A DNA stretch of 64,000 bases from Ianthella basta (GCA_964019415.1 OZ025875.1:62001-126000), one strand, 5' to 3'; counted from the first letter of the stretch, positions 38,661-52,000 are shown. The notes: a model not told the origin generated them from the letters alone. A program made the numbers and translations.

Positions 38661-38687
38661 ACCCCGCGAAAATTAAAGCGCATACGG
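38661..38687 (-). repeat. Right terminal inverted repeat of the DNA transposon
   Basis: 27 bp ending gcgcatacgg, the perfect reverse complement of 37,900-37,926, followed at once by the TA target duplication at 38,688-38,689. Confidence 0.95.
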
Positions 38688-38689
38688 TA

Positions 38690-41673
38690 GCAAGGTGAGG
38701 CAACATATTGCAAGATGAGGCAAGAAATAGTAAGATGTGGAAGATGATGCAAGATATTGCAAGATGAGGCAAGAAATACCAAGATGAAGCAAGATGAGGC
38801 AAGATATAGCAAGATTAAGCAAGATGAGGCAAGATATAGCAAGATGAAGCAAGATGAGTCAAGATGAGGCAAGAAATAGCAAGATGAAGCAAGATGAGGC
38901 AAGATATAGCAAGATTAAGCAAGATGAGGCAAGATATAGCAAGATGAAGCAAGATGAGTCAAGATGAGGCAAGAAATAGCAAGATGAGGCAAGATATAGC
39001 AAGATGAGGCAAGATATTGCAAGATGAGGCAAGGAATAGCAAGATGAGGAAGATGAGGCAAGATACTGCAAGATGAGGCAAGAAATAACAAGATGAGACA
39101 AGATGAGGCAAGATATAACAAGGTTAAGCAAGATGAGGCAAGACATAGCAAGATGAAGCAAGATGAGGCAAGATGAGCAAAGAAATAGCAAGATGAGTCA
39201 AGATATTGTAAGATGAGGCAAGAAATAGCAATATGAGTCAAGATGAGGCAAGATATAGCAAGATTAAGCAAGATGAGGCAAGATATTGCAAGATGAGGCA
39301 AGATGAGGCAAGATGAGGCAAGAAATAGCAAGAGGAGGCAAGATAAAGCAAGAAATAGCAAGATGAGGCAAGATGAGGCAAGATATTGCAATATGAGGCA
39401 AGAAATAGCAAGATGAGGCAAAATGAGTCAAGATATTGCAAGATGAGGCAGGAAATAGAAAGATGAGGCAAGATGAGGCTAGATATAGAAAGATTAAGCA
39501 AGATGAGGGAAGATGAGGCAAGATATAGCATGATGAAGCAAGATGAGGCAAGATGAGGCAAGATATAGCAAGATGACGCAAGATGAGGCAAGATGAGGCA
39601 AGATATAGCAAGATGAGGCAAGATATAGTAAGATGAAGCAAGATGAGGCAAGATGAGGCAAGATATTGCAAGATGAGGCAAGATAAAGCAAGATGCAGAA
39701 AGATGAGGCAAGATTAGGTAAGATGAGGCAAGACGAGGCAAGCAATAGCAAGATGAAGAAAGATGAGGCAAGATATAGCAAGATGAAGCAAGATGAGGCA
39801 AGACGAGGCAAGATATAGCAAGATGAGGCAAGATGAAGCAAGATGAGGCAAGATGAGGCAAGAAATAGCAAGATGAGGCAAGATATTGCAAGATGAGACA
39901 AGATATAGTAAGATGAGGCAAAATGAGTCAAGATATTGCAAGATGAGGCAAGAAATAGCAAGATAAGGCAAGATGAAACAAGATATTGCAAGATGAGGCA
40001 AGATATAGCAAGATGAGGCAAGATGAGGCAAGATTAGGTAAGATGAGGCAAGATGAGTCAAGATATTGCAAGACGAAGAAAGATGAGGCAAGATATTGCA
40101 AGACGATGCAAGATATAGCAAGATGAAGCAAGATGAGGCAAGATATAGCAAGATGAGGCAAGATGAGGCAAGATGAGGCAAGATGAGGCAAGATAAGGCA
40201 AGAAATAGAAAGATGAGGCAAGATGAGGCAAGATATTGCAAGATGAGACAAGATATAATAAGATGAGGCAAAATGAGTCAAGATATTGCAAGATGAGACA
40301 AGATATAATAAGATGAGGCAAAATGAGTCAAGATATTGCAAGATGAGGCAAGAAATAGCAAGATAAGGCACGATGAGGCAAGATATAGCAAGATTAAGGA
40401 AGATGAGGCAAGATGAGGCAAGATATAGCAAGATGAAGTAAGATGAGGCAAGATGAGGCAAGAAATAGCAAGATGAGGCAAGATATAGCAAGATGTGGCA
40501 AGACATTGCAAGATGAGGCAAGAAATAGCAAGATGAGGAAGATGAGGCAAGATATTGCAAGATGAGGCAAGAAATAACAAGATGAGACAAGATGAGACAA
40601 GACATAGCAAGATGAAGCAAGATGAGGCAAGATGAGGAAAGAAATAGCAAGATGAGTCAAGATGAGGCAAGATATAGCAAGATTAAGCAAGATGAGGCAA
40701 GATGAAGCAAGATGAGGCAAGATGAGACAAGAAATAGCAAGATGAGACAAGATATAGTAAGATGAGGCAAAATGAGTCAAGATATTGCAAGATGAGGCAA
40801 GAAATAGCAAGATAAGGCAAGATGAGGCAAGATATAGCAAGATTAAGGAAGATGAGGCAAGATGAGGCAAGAAATTGCAAGATGAGACAAGATGAGGCAA
40901 GATATTATTAGATAAGACAAGATATAGCAAGATGAGGCAAAATGAGTCAAGATATTGCAAGATGAGGCAATAATAGCAAGATGAGGCAAGATGAGGCAAG
41001 ATATTGCAAGATTAAGCAAGATGAGGCAAGATGAGGCAAGATATAGCAAGATGAAGCAAGATGAGGCAGGTTGAGGCAAGAAATAGCAAGATGAGGCAAG
41101 ATATAGCAAGATTAAGCAAGATGGGGCAAGATATAGCAAGATGAAGCAAGATGAGGCAAGATGAGCAAAGAAATAGCAAGATGAGTCAAGATATTGCAAG
41201 ATGAGGCAAGAAATAGCAAGATGAGGCAAGATGAGGCAAGATATAGCAAGATGAGGCAAGATGAGGCAAGATATAGCAAGATGAGGCAAGATGAGGCAAG
41301 ATATAGCAAGATGAGGCAAGATATAGCAAGATTAAGCAAGATGAGGCAAGATATAGCAAGATGAAGCAAGATGAGGCAAGATGAGGAAAGAAATAGCAAG
41401 ATGAGGCAAGATATAGCAAGATGAGGCAAGATATTGCAAGATGAGGCAAGACTTAGCAAGATGAAGGAAGATGAGGCAAGATTAGGTAAGATGAGGCAAA
41501 TGAGGCAAGAAATAGCAAGATGAGGCAAGATATTGCAAGATGAGGCAAGAAATAGCAAGATGAGACAAGATGAGGCAAGATTATGTGAGATGAGGCAAGA
41601 CGAGGCAAGAAATAGCAAGATGAAGCAAGATGAGGCAAGATATAGCAAGATGAAGCAAGATGAGGCAAGACGA
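38690..41673 (-). repeat. Decamer satellite, segment between transposon and LTR
   Basis: Tandem decamers read on the + strand as gcaagatgag alternating with gcaagatatt, gcaagaaata, gcaagatata, gcaagatgaa and gcaagattaa. The minus strand is pyrimidine-rich and free of stops apart from variants. The decamer gcaagaagaa, common after 43,073, was not found here, which sets this segment apart. The module with ggaaatagaaag and gagggaag begins at 39,451. The last 5 bases (gacga) are the LTR target duplication. Confidence 0.95.
40231..40330 (-). repeat. 50-bp tandem duplication within the decamer array
   Basis: Five decamers including the rare agatataata and aaatgagtca forms occur twice head to tail (40,231-40,280 and 40,281-40,330). 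This is a small local example of the unequal-exchange or slippage steps that build the array. Confidence 0.85.
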
Positions 41674-41908
41674 TGTGGTATACTGGCTGTGATTAACACT
41701 TAGACACTGCCAACTACTGATTGTTACTAGATATAGTGCTTTACTATTATGGTTGTGTTAAATGCTAGCTATTCTGTATGTAGTTACTATTCCTCTAACA
41801 ATGGTCTTTGTCTTGTAACTGTCTTATGCACGTGTTCTGTATAATGATATCAGTCTTGGCACGTTGTCAGTGAACAGAATCGTCCACCGGTCGTCGACAT
41901 ATCGTACA
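41674..41908. mobile_element. Solo LTR of an LTR retrotransposon
   Basis: A 235-bp non-repeat insert starts tgtggtatac and ends atcgtaca, the canonical TG...CA ends of a long terminal repeat. It is flanked by a perfect 5-bp target duplication gacga (41,669-41,673 and 41,909-41,913), so the empty site is an ordinary array sequence, caagacgaggcaag. Only one LTR is present and there is no internal region, as expected after recombination between the two LTRs of a full element. The length and 5-bp duplication fit Ty3/gypsy, Ty1/copia or BEL families; I cannot decide among them, nor the orientation. The intact target duplication suggests an age younger than much of the array. Confidence 0.85.
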
Positions 41909-42710
41909 GACGAGGCAAGATATAGCAAGATGAGGCAAGATGAGGCAAGAAATAGCAAGATGACGCAAGATGAGGTTAGATATTGCAAGATGAGGCAAGA
42001 TAAAGCAAGATGCAGAAAGATGAGGCAAGATTAGGTAAGATGAGGCAAGACGAGGGAAGAAATAGCAAGATGAAGCAAGATGAGGCAAGATATAGCAAGA
42101 TGAAGCAAGATGAGGCAAGAAATAGCAAGATGAGGCAAGATATTGCAAGATGAGGCAAGAAATAGCAAGATGAGGCAATATGAGGCAAGATTAGGTAAGA
42201 TGAGGCAAGACGAGGCAAGAAATAGCAAGATGAAGCAAGATGAGGCAAGATATAGCAAGATGAAGCAAGATGAGGCAAGACGAGGCAAGATATAGCAAGA
42301 TGAAGCAAGATGAGGCAAGATGAGGCAAGATATAGCAAGATGAGGCAAGATATAGCAAGATGAAGCAAGATGAGGCAAGATGAGGTTAGATATTGCAAGA
42401 TGAGGCAAGATAAAGCAAGATGCAGAAAGATGAGGCAAGATTAGGTAAGATGAGGCAAGACGAGGCAAGCAATAGCAAGATGAAGAAAGATGAGGCAAGA
42501 TATAGCAAGATGAGGCAAGAGGAAGCAAGATGAGGCAAGATGAGGCAAGAAATAGCAAGATGAGGCAAGATATTGCAAGATGAGGCAAGATATTGCAAGA
42601 TGAGACAAGATATAGTAAGATGAGGCAAAATGAGTCAAGATATTGCAAGATGAGGCAAGAAATAGCAAGATAAGGCAAGATGAGGCAAGATATAGCAAGA
42701 TTAAGGAAGA
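41909..42710 (-). repeat. Decamer satellite, segment between LTR and single-copy spacer
   Basis: About 800 bp of the same decamer type as 38,690-41,673, including gcaagatgaa, gcaagatata and the degenerate stretch aagcaagatgcagaaag, which occurs at about 39,687, 42,005 and 42,415. It likewise lacks the gcaagaagaa decamer. It stops mid-unit at 42,710. Confidence 0.93.
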
Positions 42711-43072
42711 TTTAGTTTTCGCGATGTAACTCTGCACCAGATGGGTTTATCAAAAGCGGTCACATGGAAAACTTCGATGATGTAATTGTGCACGGTTCTG
42801 TGTAATTTCATTTGCTTTTAGCCTCTCCCACGAAGTCGATCGGCGATTTTCTGCGTTTTCATAGGTACTCTTGTCGGCAGTGAGTCTTTGTCAAGGAAGC
42901 CGTCAGAGAAAATCTTGTTGCGCAGAATTGAAGTACAAGAATGCAGCTTCAATTACATATACAGCTTGTTTTGTGCAGATTCTATCTGCAGGATAAAGAG
43001 CAAAGAATACGAAGGACAAAAATCGGCCCGCATTGTTTACTTAGGACATAACCCACATGCAAAGGCATGACA
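42711..43072. other. 362-bp single-copy spacer with an unrecognised open frame
   Basis: Non-repetitive DNA of ordinary base composition between two decamer segments. No terminal inverted repeats or target duplication are visible, so it may be original DNA between two arrays rather than an insertion. On the + strand a frame is open from 42,822 to the stop at 43,068-43,070 (82 sense codons, no ATG near its start), and the protein is not recognised. A pyrimidine-rich tract ending in catag at 42,847-42,864 resembles a 3' splice site, so a gene fragment is possible but unproven. The left edge (42,711-42,726) matches 13 of 16 bases of part of the transposon terminal repeat, which may be chance. Confidence 0.6.
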
Positions 43073-46000
43073 GAGCAAGAAGAAGAAAGATGGGGCAAGA
43101 AATAGCAAGATGAGGCAAGATGAGGCAAGATATTGCAAGTTGAGGCAAGAAAAAGCAAGAAGAAGCAAGATGAGGCAAGATATAGCAAGAAGAGAAAGAT
43201 GAGGCAAGAAATAGCAAGATGAGGCAAGATGAGGCAAAATATTGCAAGTTGAGGCAAGATATAGCAAGAAGAAGCAAGATGAGGCAAGAAATAGCAAGAT
43301 GAGGCAAGATGAGGCAAGATATTGCAAGATGAGGCAAGAAATAGCAAGATATTGCAAGATGAGGCAAGATATAGCAAGATGAGGCAAGATATTGCAAGAT
43401 GAGGCAAGAAATAGCAAGATGAGGCAAGATATTGCAAGATGAGGCAAGATATAGAAAGAAGAAGCAAGATGAGGCAAGATGAGGCAAGATTAAGGAAGAA
43501 GCAAGATGAAACAAGAAATAGCAAGATGAGGCAAGATGAGGCAAGATATTGCAAGATGAGGCAAGATATAGCAAGAAAAAGCAAGATGAGGCAAGAAATA
43601 GCAAGATGAGGCAAGATGAGGCAAGATATTGCAAGATGAGGCAAGATATAGCAAGAAAAAGCAAGATGAGGCAGGAAATAGAAAGATGAGGCAAGATGAG
43701 GCAAGATAAACCAAGATTAAGCAAGATGAGGGAAGATGAGGCATGATAGAGCAAGATGAAGCAAGATGAGGCAAGATGAGGCTAGAATCAGCAAGATGAG
43801 GCCAGATGAGGCAAGATATTGAGAGATGAGGCAAGATATAGCAAGAAGAAGCAAGATGAGGCAAGATGAGGCAAGACATAGCATGATGAAGCTAGATGAG
43901 GCAAGATGAAGCAAGAAATAGCAAGATGAGGCAAGATACAGCAAGATGAGGCAAGATATTGCAAGATGAGGCAAGAAATAGCAAGATGAGGCAAGATGAG
44001 GCAAGATTAGGTAAGATGAGGCAAGATATAGCAAGATTAAGCAAGATGAGGCTAGATGAGGCAAGAAACAGCAAGATGAGGCAAGATGAGGCAAAATATT
44101 GCAAGATGAAGCAAGATATAGCAAGAAGAAGCAAGATAAGGCAAGATATTGCAAGATGAAGCAAGATGAGGCCAGATGAGGCAAGAAATAGCAAGATGAG
44201 GTAAGATGAGGCAGATATTGCAAGATGAGGCAAGATATAGCAAGAAGAAGCAAGATGAGGCAAGATATTGCAAGATGAGGCATGAAATAGCAAGATGAGG
44301 TAAGATGAGGCAAGAAGAAGCAAGATGAGGCAAGATATAGCAAGAAGAAGCAAGATGAGGCAAGATATAGCAAGAAAAAGCAAGATGAGGCAAGAAACAG
44401 CAAGATGAGGCAAGATGAGGCAAGATATTGCAAGATGAGGCAAGATATAGCAAGAAGAAGAAAGATGAGGCAAGAAATAGCAAGATGAGGCAAGATGAGG
44501 CAAAATATTGCAAGTTGAGGCAAGATAAAGCAAGAAGAAGCAAGATGAGGCAAGAAATAGCAAGATGAGGCAAGATGACGCAAGATATTGAAAGATAAGG
44601 CAAGAAATAGCAAGATATTGCAAGATGAGGCAAGATATAGCAAGATGAGGCAAGATATTGCAAGATGAGGCAAGAAATAGCAAGATGAGGAAGATATTGC
44701 AAGATGAGGCAAGATATAGAAAGAAGAAGCAAGATGAGGCAAGATGAGGCAAGATACTGCAAGATGAGGCAAGATATAGCAAGAAGCAAGATGAGGCAAG
44801 AAATAGCAAGATGAGGCAAGATGAGGCAAGATATTGCAAGATGAGGCAAGATATAGCAAGAAAAAGCAAGATGAGGCAAGAAATAGCAAGATGAGGCAAT
44901 ATGAGGCAGAAATAGCAAGATGAGGCAAAATGAGGCAAGATATTGCAAGATGAGGCAAGAAATAGCAAGATCAGGCAAAATGAGTCAAGATATTGCAAGA
45001 TGAGGCAGGAAATAGAAAGATGAGGAAAGATGAGGCAAGATATACCAAGATTAAGCAAGATGAGGGAAGATGAGGCATGATAGAGCAAGATGAAGCAAGA
45101 TGAGGCAAGATGAGGCTAGAATTAGCAAGATGAGGCAAGATGAGGCAAGATATTGCAAGATGAGGCAAGATATAGCAAGAAGAAGCAAGATGAGGCAAGA
45201 TGAGGCAAGATATTGAGAGATGAGGCAAGATATAGCAAGAAGAAGTAAGATGAGGATAGATATTGCAAGATGAGGCAGAAATAGCAAGATGAGGCAAGAT
45301 GAGGCAAGAAGAAGCAAGATGAGGCCAAGATATAGCACGAAGAAGCAAGATGAGGCAAGATATAGCAAGAAGAAGCAAGATGAGGCAAGAAATAGCAAGA
45401 TGTGGCAAGATGAGGCAAGATATTGCAAGATGAGGCAAGAAATAGCAAGATTAGGCAAGATGAGGCAAGAAGAAGCAAGATGAGGCAAGATATAGCAAGA
45501 AGAAGCAAGATGAGGCAAGAAATAGCAAGATAAGGCAAGATGAGGCACGATATTGCAAGATGAGGCAAGATATAGCAAGAAGAAGCAAGATGAGGCAAGA
45601 AAGAGCAAGATATTGCAGGATGAGGCAAGATATAGCAAGCTGAGGCAAGATATTACAAGATGAGGCAAGAAATAGCAAGATGAGGCAAGATGAGGCAAGA
45701 TATTGCAAGAAGAGGCAAGATATAGCTAGAAGAAACAAGATGAGGCAAGATGAGGCAAGATGTTGCAAGATGAGGCAAGATATAGCAAGAAGCAAGATGA
45801 GGCAAGAAATAGCAAGATGAGGCAAGATGAGGCAAGATATTGCAAGATGAGGCAAGTTATAGCAAGAAGAAGAAAGATGAGGCAAGTAATAGGAAGATGA
45901 GGCAAAATGAGGCAAGATATTGCAAGATGAGGCAAGAAATAGCAAGATATTGCAAGATGAGGCAAGAAATAGGAAGATGAGGCAAGATGAGGCAAGATAT

Positions 46001-49000
46001 TGCAAGATGAGGCAAGAAATAGCAAGATATTGCAAGATGAGGCAAGAAATAGCAAGATATTGCTAGATGAGGCAAGAAATAGCAAGATATTGCAAGATGA
46101 GGCAAGATATTGCAAGATGAGGCAAGATATAGCTAGAAGAAACAAGATGAGGCAAGATGAGGCAAGATATAGCAAGAAGCTAGATGAGGCAAGATATAGC
46201 AAGATGAGGCAAGATGAGGCAAGATATTGCAAGATGAGGCAAGATATAGAAAGAAAAAGCAAGATGAGGCAGGATGAGGCAAGAAATACCAAGATGAGGC
46301 AAGATGAGGCAAGATTTTGCAAGATGAGGCAAGGAATAGCAAGATGAGGCAAAATGAGTCAAGATATTGCAAGATGAGGCAGGAAATAGAAAGATGAGGC
46401 AAGATGAGGCAAGATATACCAAGATTAAGCAAGATGAGGGAAGATGAGGCAAGATAGAGCAAGATGAAGCAAGACGAGGCAAGATGAGGCTAGAAATAGC
46501 AAGATGAGGCAAGATGAGGCAAGATATTACAAGATGAGGCAAGATGAGGCAAGATATTGCAAGATGAGGCAAGATATAGCAAGAAGAAGCAAGATGAGGG
46601 AAAATGAGGCAAGATATAGCATGATGAAGCAAGATGAGGCAAGATGAGGCAAGATATAGCAAGATGAGGCAAGATATAGCAAGATGAGGCAAGATACTGC
46701 AAGATGAGGCAAGAAATAGCAAGATGAGGCAAGATGAGGCAAGATTAGGTAAGATGAGGCAAGGTATAGCAAGATTAAGCAAGATGAGGCAAGATGAGGC
46801 AAAATATTGCAAGATGGCGCAAGATATAGCAAGAAGAAGCAAGATAAGGCAAGATACAGCAAGACGAAGCAAGATGAGGCCAGATAAGGCACGAAATAGC
46901 AAGATGAGGCAAGATGAGGCAAGATATTGCAAGATGAGGCAAGATACAGCAAGATCAGGCAAAATGAATCAATATATTGCAAGATGAGGCAGGAAATAGA
47001 AAGATGAGGCAAGATGAGGCAAGATATAGCAAGATTAAGCAAGATGAGGGAAGATGAGGCAAGATATAGCATCATGAAGCAAGATGAGGCAAGATGAGGC
47101 AAGAAATAGCAAGATGAGGCAAGATATAGCAAGATGAGGCAAGATATTGATAGATGAGGCAAGAAATAGCAAGATGAGGCAAGATGAGGCCAGATTAGGT
47201 AAGATGAGGGCAAGATATAGCATGATTAAGCAAGATGAGGCCAGATGAGGCAAGAAATAGCAAGATGAGGCAAGATGAGGCAAGATATTGCAAGATGAGG
47301 CAAGATATAGCAAGATGAGGCAAGATGAGGCAAGATGAGGCAAGAAATAGCAGGATATGGCAAGATGAGGCAAGATATTGCAAGATGAGGCAAGATATAG
47401 CAAGAAGAAGCAAGATGAGGCAAGATATAGCAAGAAGAAGCAAGATGAGGCAAGAAATAGCAAGATGAGGCAAGATGAGGCAAGATATTGCAAGATGAGG
47501 CAAGATATAGCAAGAAGCAAGATGAGGCAAGAAATAGCAAGATGAGGCAAGATGAGGCAAGATATTGCAAGATGAGGCAAGATATAGCAAGAAGAAGCAA
47601 GATGAGGCAAGAAGTAGCAAGATGAGGCAAGATGAGGCAAGAAATAGCAAGATGAGGCAAAATGAGTCAAGATATTGCAAGATGAGGCAGGAAATAGAAA
47701 GATGAGGCAAGATGAGGCAAAATATAGCAAGATTAAGCAAGATGAGGGAAGATGAGGCAAGATATAGCATGATGAAGCAAGATGAGGCAAGATGAGGCAA
47801 GAAATAGCAAGATGAGGCAAAATATAGCAAGATGAGGCAAGATATTGAAAGATGAGGCAAGAAATAGCAAGATGAGGCAATATGAGGCAAGATTAGGTAA
47901 GATGAAACAAGATATAGCATGATTAAGCAAGATGAGGCTAGATGAGGCAAGAAATAGCAAGATGAGGCAAGATATAGCAAGAAGCAAGATGAGGCAAGAA
48001 ATAGCAAGATGAGGCAAAATGAGGCAAGATATTGCTAGATGAGGCAATATATAGCACGAAGAAGCAAGATGAGGCAAGAAATAGCAAGATGAGGCAAGAT
48101 GAGGCAAGAAATGGCAAGATATTGCAAGATGCGGCAAGAAATAGCGAGATGATGCAAGATGAGGAAAGATATTGCAAAATGAGGCAAGATATAGCAAGAA
48201 GAAGCAAGATGAGGCAAGATGAGGCAAGATATTGCAAGATGAGGCAAGAAATAGCAAGATGAGGTAAGATGAGGCAAGATATTGCAAAATGAGGCAAGAT
48301 ATTGCAAGAAGAAGCAAGATGAGGCAAGATGAGGCAAGATGTTGCAAGAAGAGGCAAGATGAGGCAAGGTATTGCAAGATAAGGCAAGAAATAGCAAGAT
48401 GAGGCAATATGAGGCAAGATTAGGTAATATGAGGCAAGATATAGCAAGATTAAGCAAGATGAGGCAAGATGAGGCAAGAAATAGCAAGATGAAGCAAGAT
48501 GAGGCAAGATATCGTAAGATGGGGCAAGATATATCAATAAGAAGCAATATGAGGCAAGATATAGCAAGATATAGCAAGAAGAAGCAAGATGAGGCAAGAT
48601 ATTGCAAGATGAGGCAAGAAATAGCAAGATATGGAAAGATGAGGCAAGATGAGGCAAGATATTGCAAGATGAGGCAAGATATAGCAAGAAGAAGCGAGAT
48701 GAGGCAAGATATAGCAAGAAGAAGCAAGATGAGGCAAGAAATAGAAAGATATTGCAAGATGAGGCAAGATATTGCAAGATTAGGCAAAATATAGCAAGAA
48801 GCAAGATGAGGCAAGAAATAGCAAGATGAGGCAAGATGAGGCAAGATATTGCAAGATGAGGCAGGAAATAGAAAGATGAGGCAAGATGAGGCAAGAAATA
48901 GCAAGATGAGGCAAGATACTGCAAGATGAGGCAAGATATAGCAAGAGGAAGCAAGATGAGGCAAGAAATAGCAAGATGAGGCAAGATGAGGCAAGATATT

Positions 49001-52000
49001 GCAAGATGAGACAAGATATAGCAAGAAGAAGCAAGAAGAGGCAAGAAATAGCAAGATGAGGCAAGATGAGGCAAGATATTGCAAGATGAGGCAAAAAATA
49101 GCAAGATATAGCAAGATGAGGCAAGATATAGCAAGATGAGGCAAGATACTGCAAGATGAGGCAAGATATAGCAAGAGGAAGCAAGATGAGGCAAGATGAG
49201 GCAAGATATTGCAAGATGAGGCAAGATATAGCAAGAAGCAAGATGAGGCAAGAAATAGCTAGATGAGGCAAGATGAGGCAAGATATTGCAAGATGAGGCA
49301 AGATATAGCAAGAAGAAGCAAGATGAGGCAAGAAATAGCAAGATGAGGCAAGATGAGGCAAGAAATAGCAAGATGAGGCAAGATGAGGCAAGATATTGCA
49401 AGATGAGGCAAGAAATAGCAAGATGAGGTAAAATGAGTCAAGATATTGCAAGATGAGGTAAGAAATAGCAAGATATTGCAAGATGAGGCAAGATTAAACA
49501 AGATGAGGCAAGATATTGCAAGATGAGGCAAGAAATAGCAAGATGAGGTAAAATGAGTCAAGATATTGCAAGATGAGGTAAGAAATAGCAAGATATTGCA
49601 AGATGAGGCAAGATTAAGCAAGATGAGGCAAGATATTGCAAGATGAGGCAAGAAATAGCAAGATGAGGCAAAATGAGGCAAGATATTCCATGAAGAGGCA
49701 AGATATAGCAAGATGAGGCAAAATGAGTCAAGATATTGCAAGATGAGGCAAGAAATAGCAATATGAGACAAGATTAAGCAAGATATGGCAAGATTAAGCA
49801 AGATTAAGCAAGATGAGGCAAGATGAGGTAAGATATAGCAAGATGAAGCAAGATGAGGCAATATGAGGCAAGAAATAGCAAGATGAGGCAAGAAATAGCA
49901 AGATGAGGCAAGATGAGACAAGATTAGGTAAGATGAGGCAAGATATAGCAAGTTTAAGCAAGATGAGGCTAGATGAGGTAAGACATAGCAAGATGAGGCA
50001 AGATGAGGCAAGATATAGCAAGAGGAAGCAAGATGAGGCAAGATGAGGCAAGATATTGCAAGATGAGGCAAGACATAGCAAGCAGCAAGATGAGGCAAGA
50101 AATAGCTAGATGAGGCAAGATGAGGCAAGATATTGCAAGATGAGGCAAGATATAGCAAGAAGAAGCATAATGAGGCAAGAAATAGCAAGATGAGGCAAGA
50201 TGAGCCAAGACATTGCAAGATGAGGCAAGAAATAGCAAGATGAGGAAAATGAGTCAAGTTATTGCAAGATGAGGCAAAAAATAGCAAGATGAGGCAAATG
50301 AGGCAAGATATTGCATGAAGAGGCAAGATTAAGCAAGATGAGGCAAGATATTGCAAGATGAGGCAAGAAATAGCAAGATGAGGCAAATGAGGCAAGATAT
50401 TGCAAGATGAGGCAAAATGAGTCAAGATATTGCAAGATGAGGAAAGATGAGGCAAGATATGGCAAGATTAAGCAAGATGAGGCAAGATGAGGAAAGATAC
50501 AGCAAGATGAAACAAGATAAGGTAATATGAGGCAAGAAATAGCAAGATCAGGCAAGATGAGGCAAGATTAGGTAAGATGAGGCAAGATATAGCAAGATTA
50601 AGCAAGATGAGGCTAGATGAGGCAAGAAATAGCAAGTTGAGGCAAGATGAGGCAAGATATTGCAAGATGAGGCAAGATATAGCAAGAAGAAGCAATATGA
50701 GGCAAGATATAGCAAGATTAAGCAAGATTAGGCAAGATGAGGCAAGAAATAGCAAGATGAGGCAAGATGAGGCAAGATACAGCAAGAAGAAGCAAGATGA
50801 GGCAAGATGAGGCAAGATATTGCAAGGCAAAGAAAGATGAGGCAAGATGTAGCAAGATGAAGCAAGATGAGGCAAGATGAGGCAAGATATAGCAAGATGA
50901 AGCAAGATGAGGTAAGATGAGGAAAGATATAGCAAGTTGAAGCAAAATGAAGCAAGGTGAGGCAAGATGAGGAAAGATATGGAAAGATGAAGCAAGATTA
51001 AGCAAGATGAAGCAAGATTTAGTAAGATATAGCAAGATGAAGCAAGATGAGTCAAGATGAGGCAAGATGAGGCAAGATATTGCAAGATGAGGCAAGATGA
51101 GGCAAGATATTGCAAGATGAGGCAAGAAATAGCAAGATGAGGCAAGATGAGGCAAGATATTGCAAGATGATGCAAGATGAGGCAAGATGAGGGAAGATGA
51201 AGCAAGATGAGGTAAGATGAGGAATGATATAGCAAGTTGAAGCAAGATGAAGCAAGATGAGTCAAGATGAGGAAAGATATAGCAAGATGAGGCAAGATGA
51301 GGCAAGATATTGCAAGATGAGGCAAGATGAGGCAAGATATTGCAAGATAAGGCAAGATGAGGCAAGATACTGCAAAACGAGGAAAGAACTAGCAAGATGA
51401 GGCAACCATGAGGCAAGATATAGCAAGAAGAAGCAAGATGAGGCAAAATGAGTCAAGAAATAGCAAGATGAGGCAATATGAGGCAAGATATTGCAAGATG
51501 AGGCAAGAAATAGCAAGAGGAGGCAAAATGAGTCAAGATATTGCAAGATGAGGCAAGAAATAGCAAGATGAGGCAAAATGAGGCAAGATACAGCAAGATC
51601 AAGCAAGATGAGGCTAGATGAGGCAAGATATAGCAAGATGAAGCAAGATGAGGCAAGATGAGGCAAGAAATAGCAAGATGAGGCAAAATATAGCAAGATG
51701 AGGCAAGATATTGCAAAGATGAGGCAAGAAATAGCAAGATGAGGCAAGATGAGGCAAGATGAGGCAAGATATAGCAAGATTAAGCAAGATTAGGCAAGAT
51801 TAGGCAAGAAATAGCAAGATGAGGCAACATATTGCAAGATGAGGTAAGCTATAGCAAGAAGAAGCAAGATGAGGAAAGATATAGCAAGATTAAGCAAGAT
51901 GAGGCAAGATGAGGCAAGAAATAGCAAGATGAGGCAAAATAAGGCAAAAAAAAAATGAGGCAAGATGAGGCGAGATAATGCAAGATGAGGCAAGATATAG

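Larger units (their letters stand above)
37900..38687 (+). mobile_element. Non-autonomous TA-targeting DNA transposon, probably pogo/Tigger-like
   Basis: A 788-bp element with perfect 27-bp terminal inverted repeats starting ccgtatgcgc and ending gcgcatacgg, flanked by TA at 37,898-37,899 and 38,688-38,689. Removing it restores an ordinary array sequence (gcaagatatagcaagg). A TA duplication is known for the Tc1/mariner/pogo superfamily and for some other DNA transposons. The interior keeps a decayed N-terminal part of a transposase-like protein and then jumps to the 3' subterminal region, so the catalytic DDE part is missing. Such an internal-deletion derivative could move only with a helper transposase. 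It is CpG-rich in an almost CpG-free array. The boundaries are firm; the superfamily rests on TA and the remnant motifs. Confidence 0.88.

Noticed and set aside
37900-38687. hAT, piggyBac or Helitron assignment of the transposon
   Set aside because: The target duplication is TA, not 8 bp or TTAA, and there are clear terminal inverted repeats, which Helitrons lack.
42711-43072. The single-copy spacer as a transposon insertion
   Set aside because: I could find no terminal inverted repeats, TG...CA ends or target duplication at its edges; both flanks end mid-unit with different variants.
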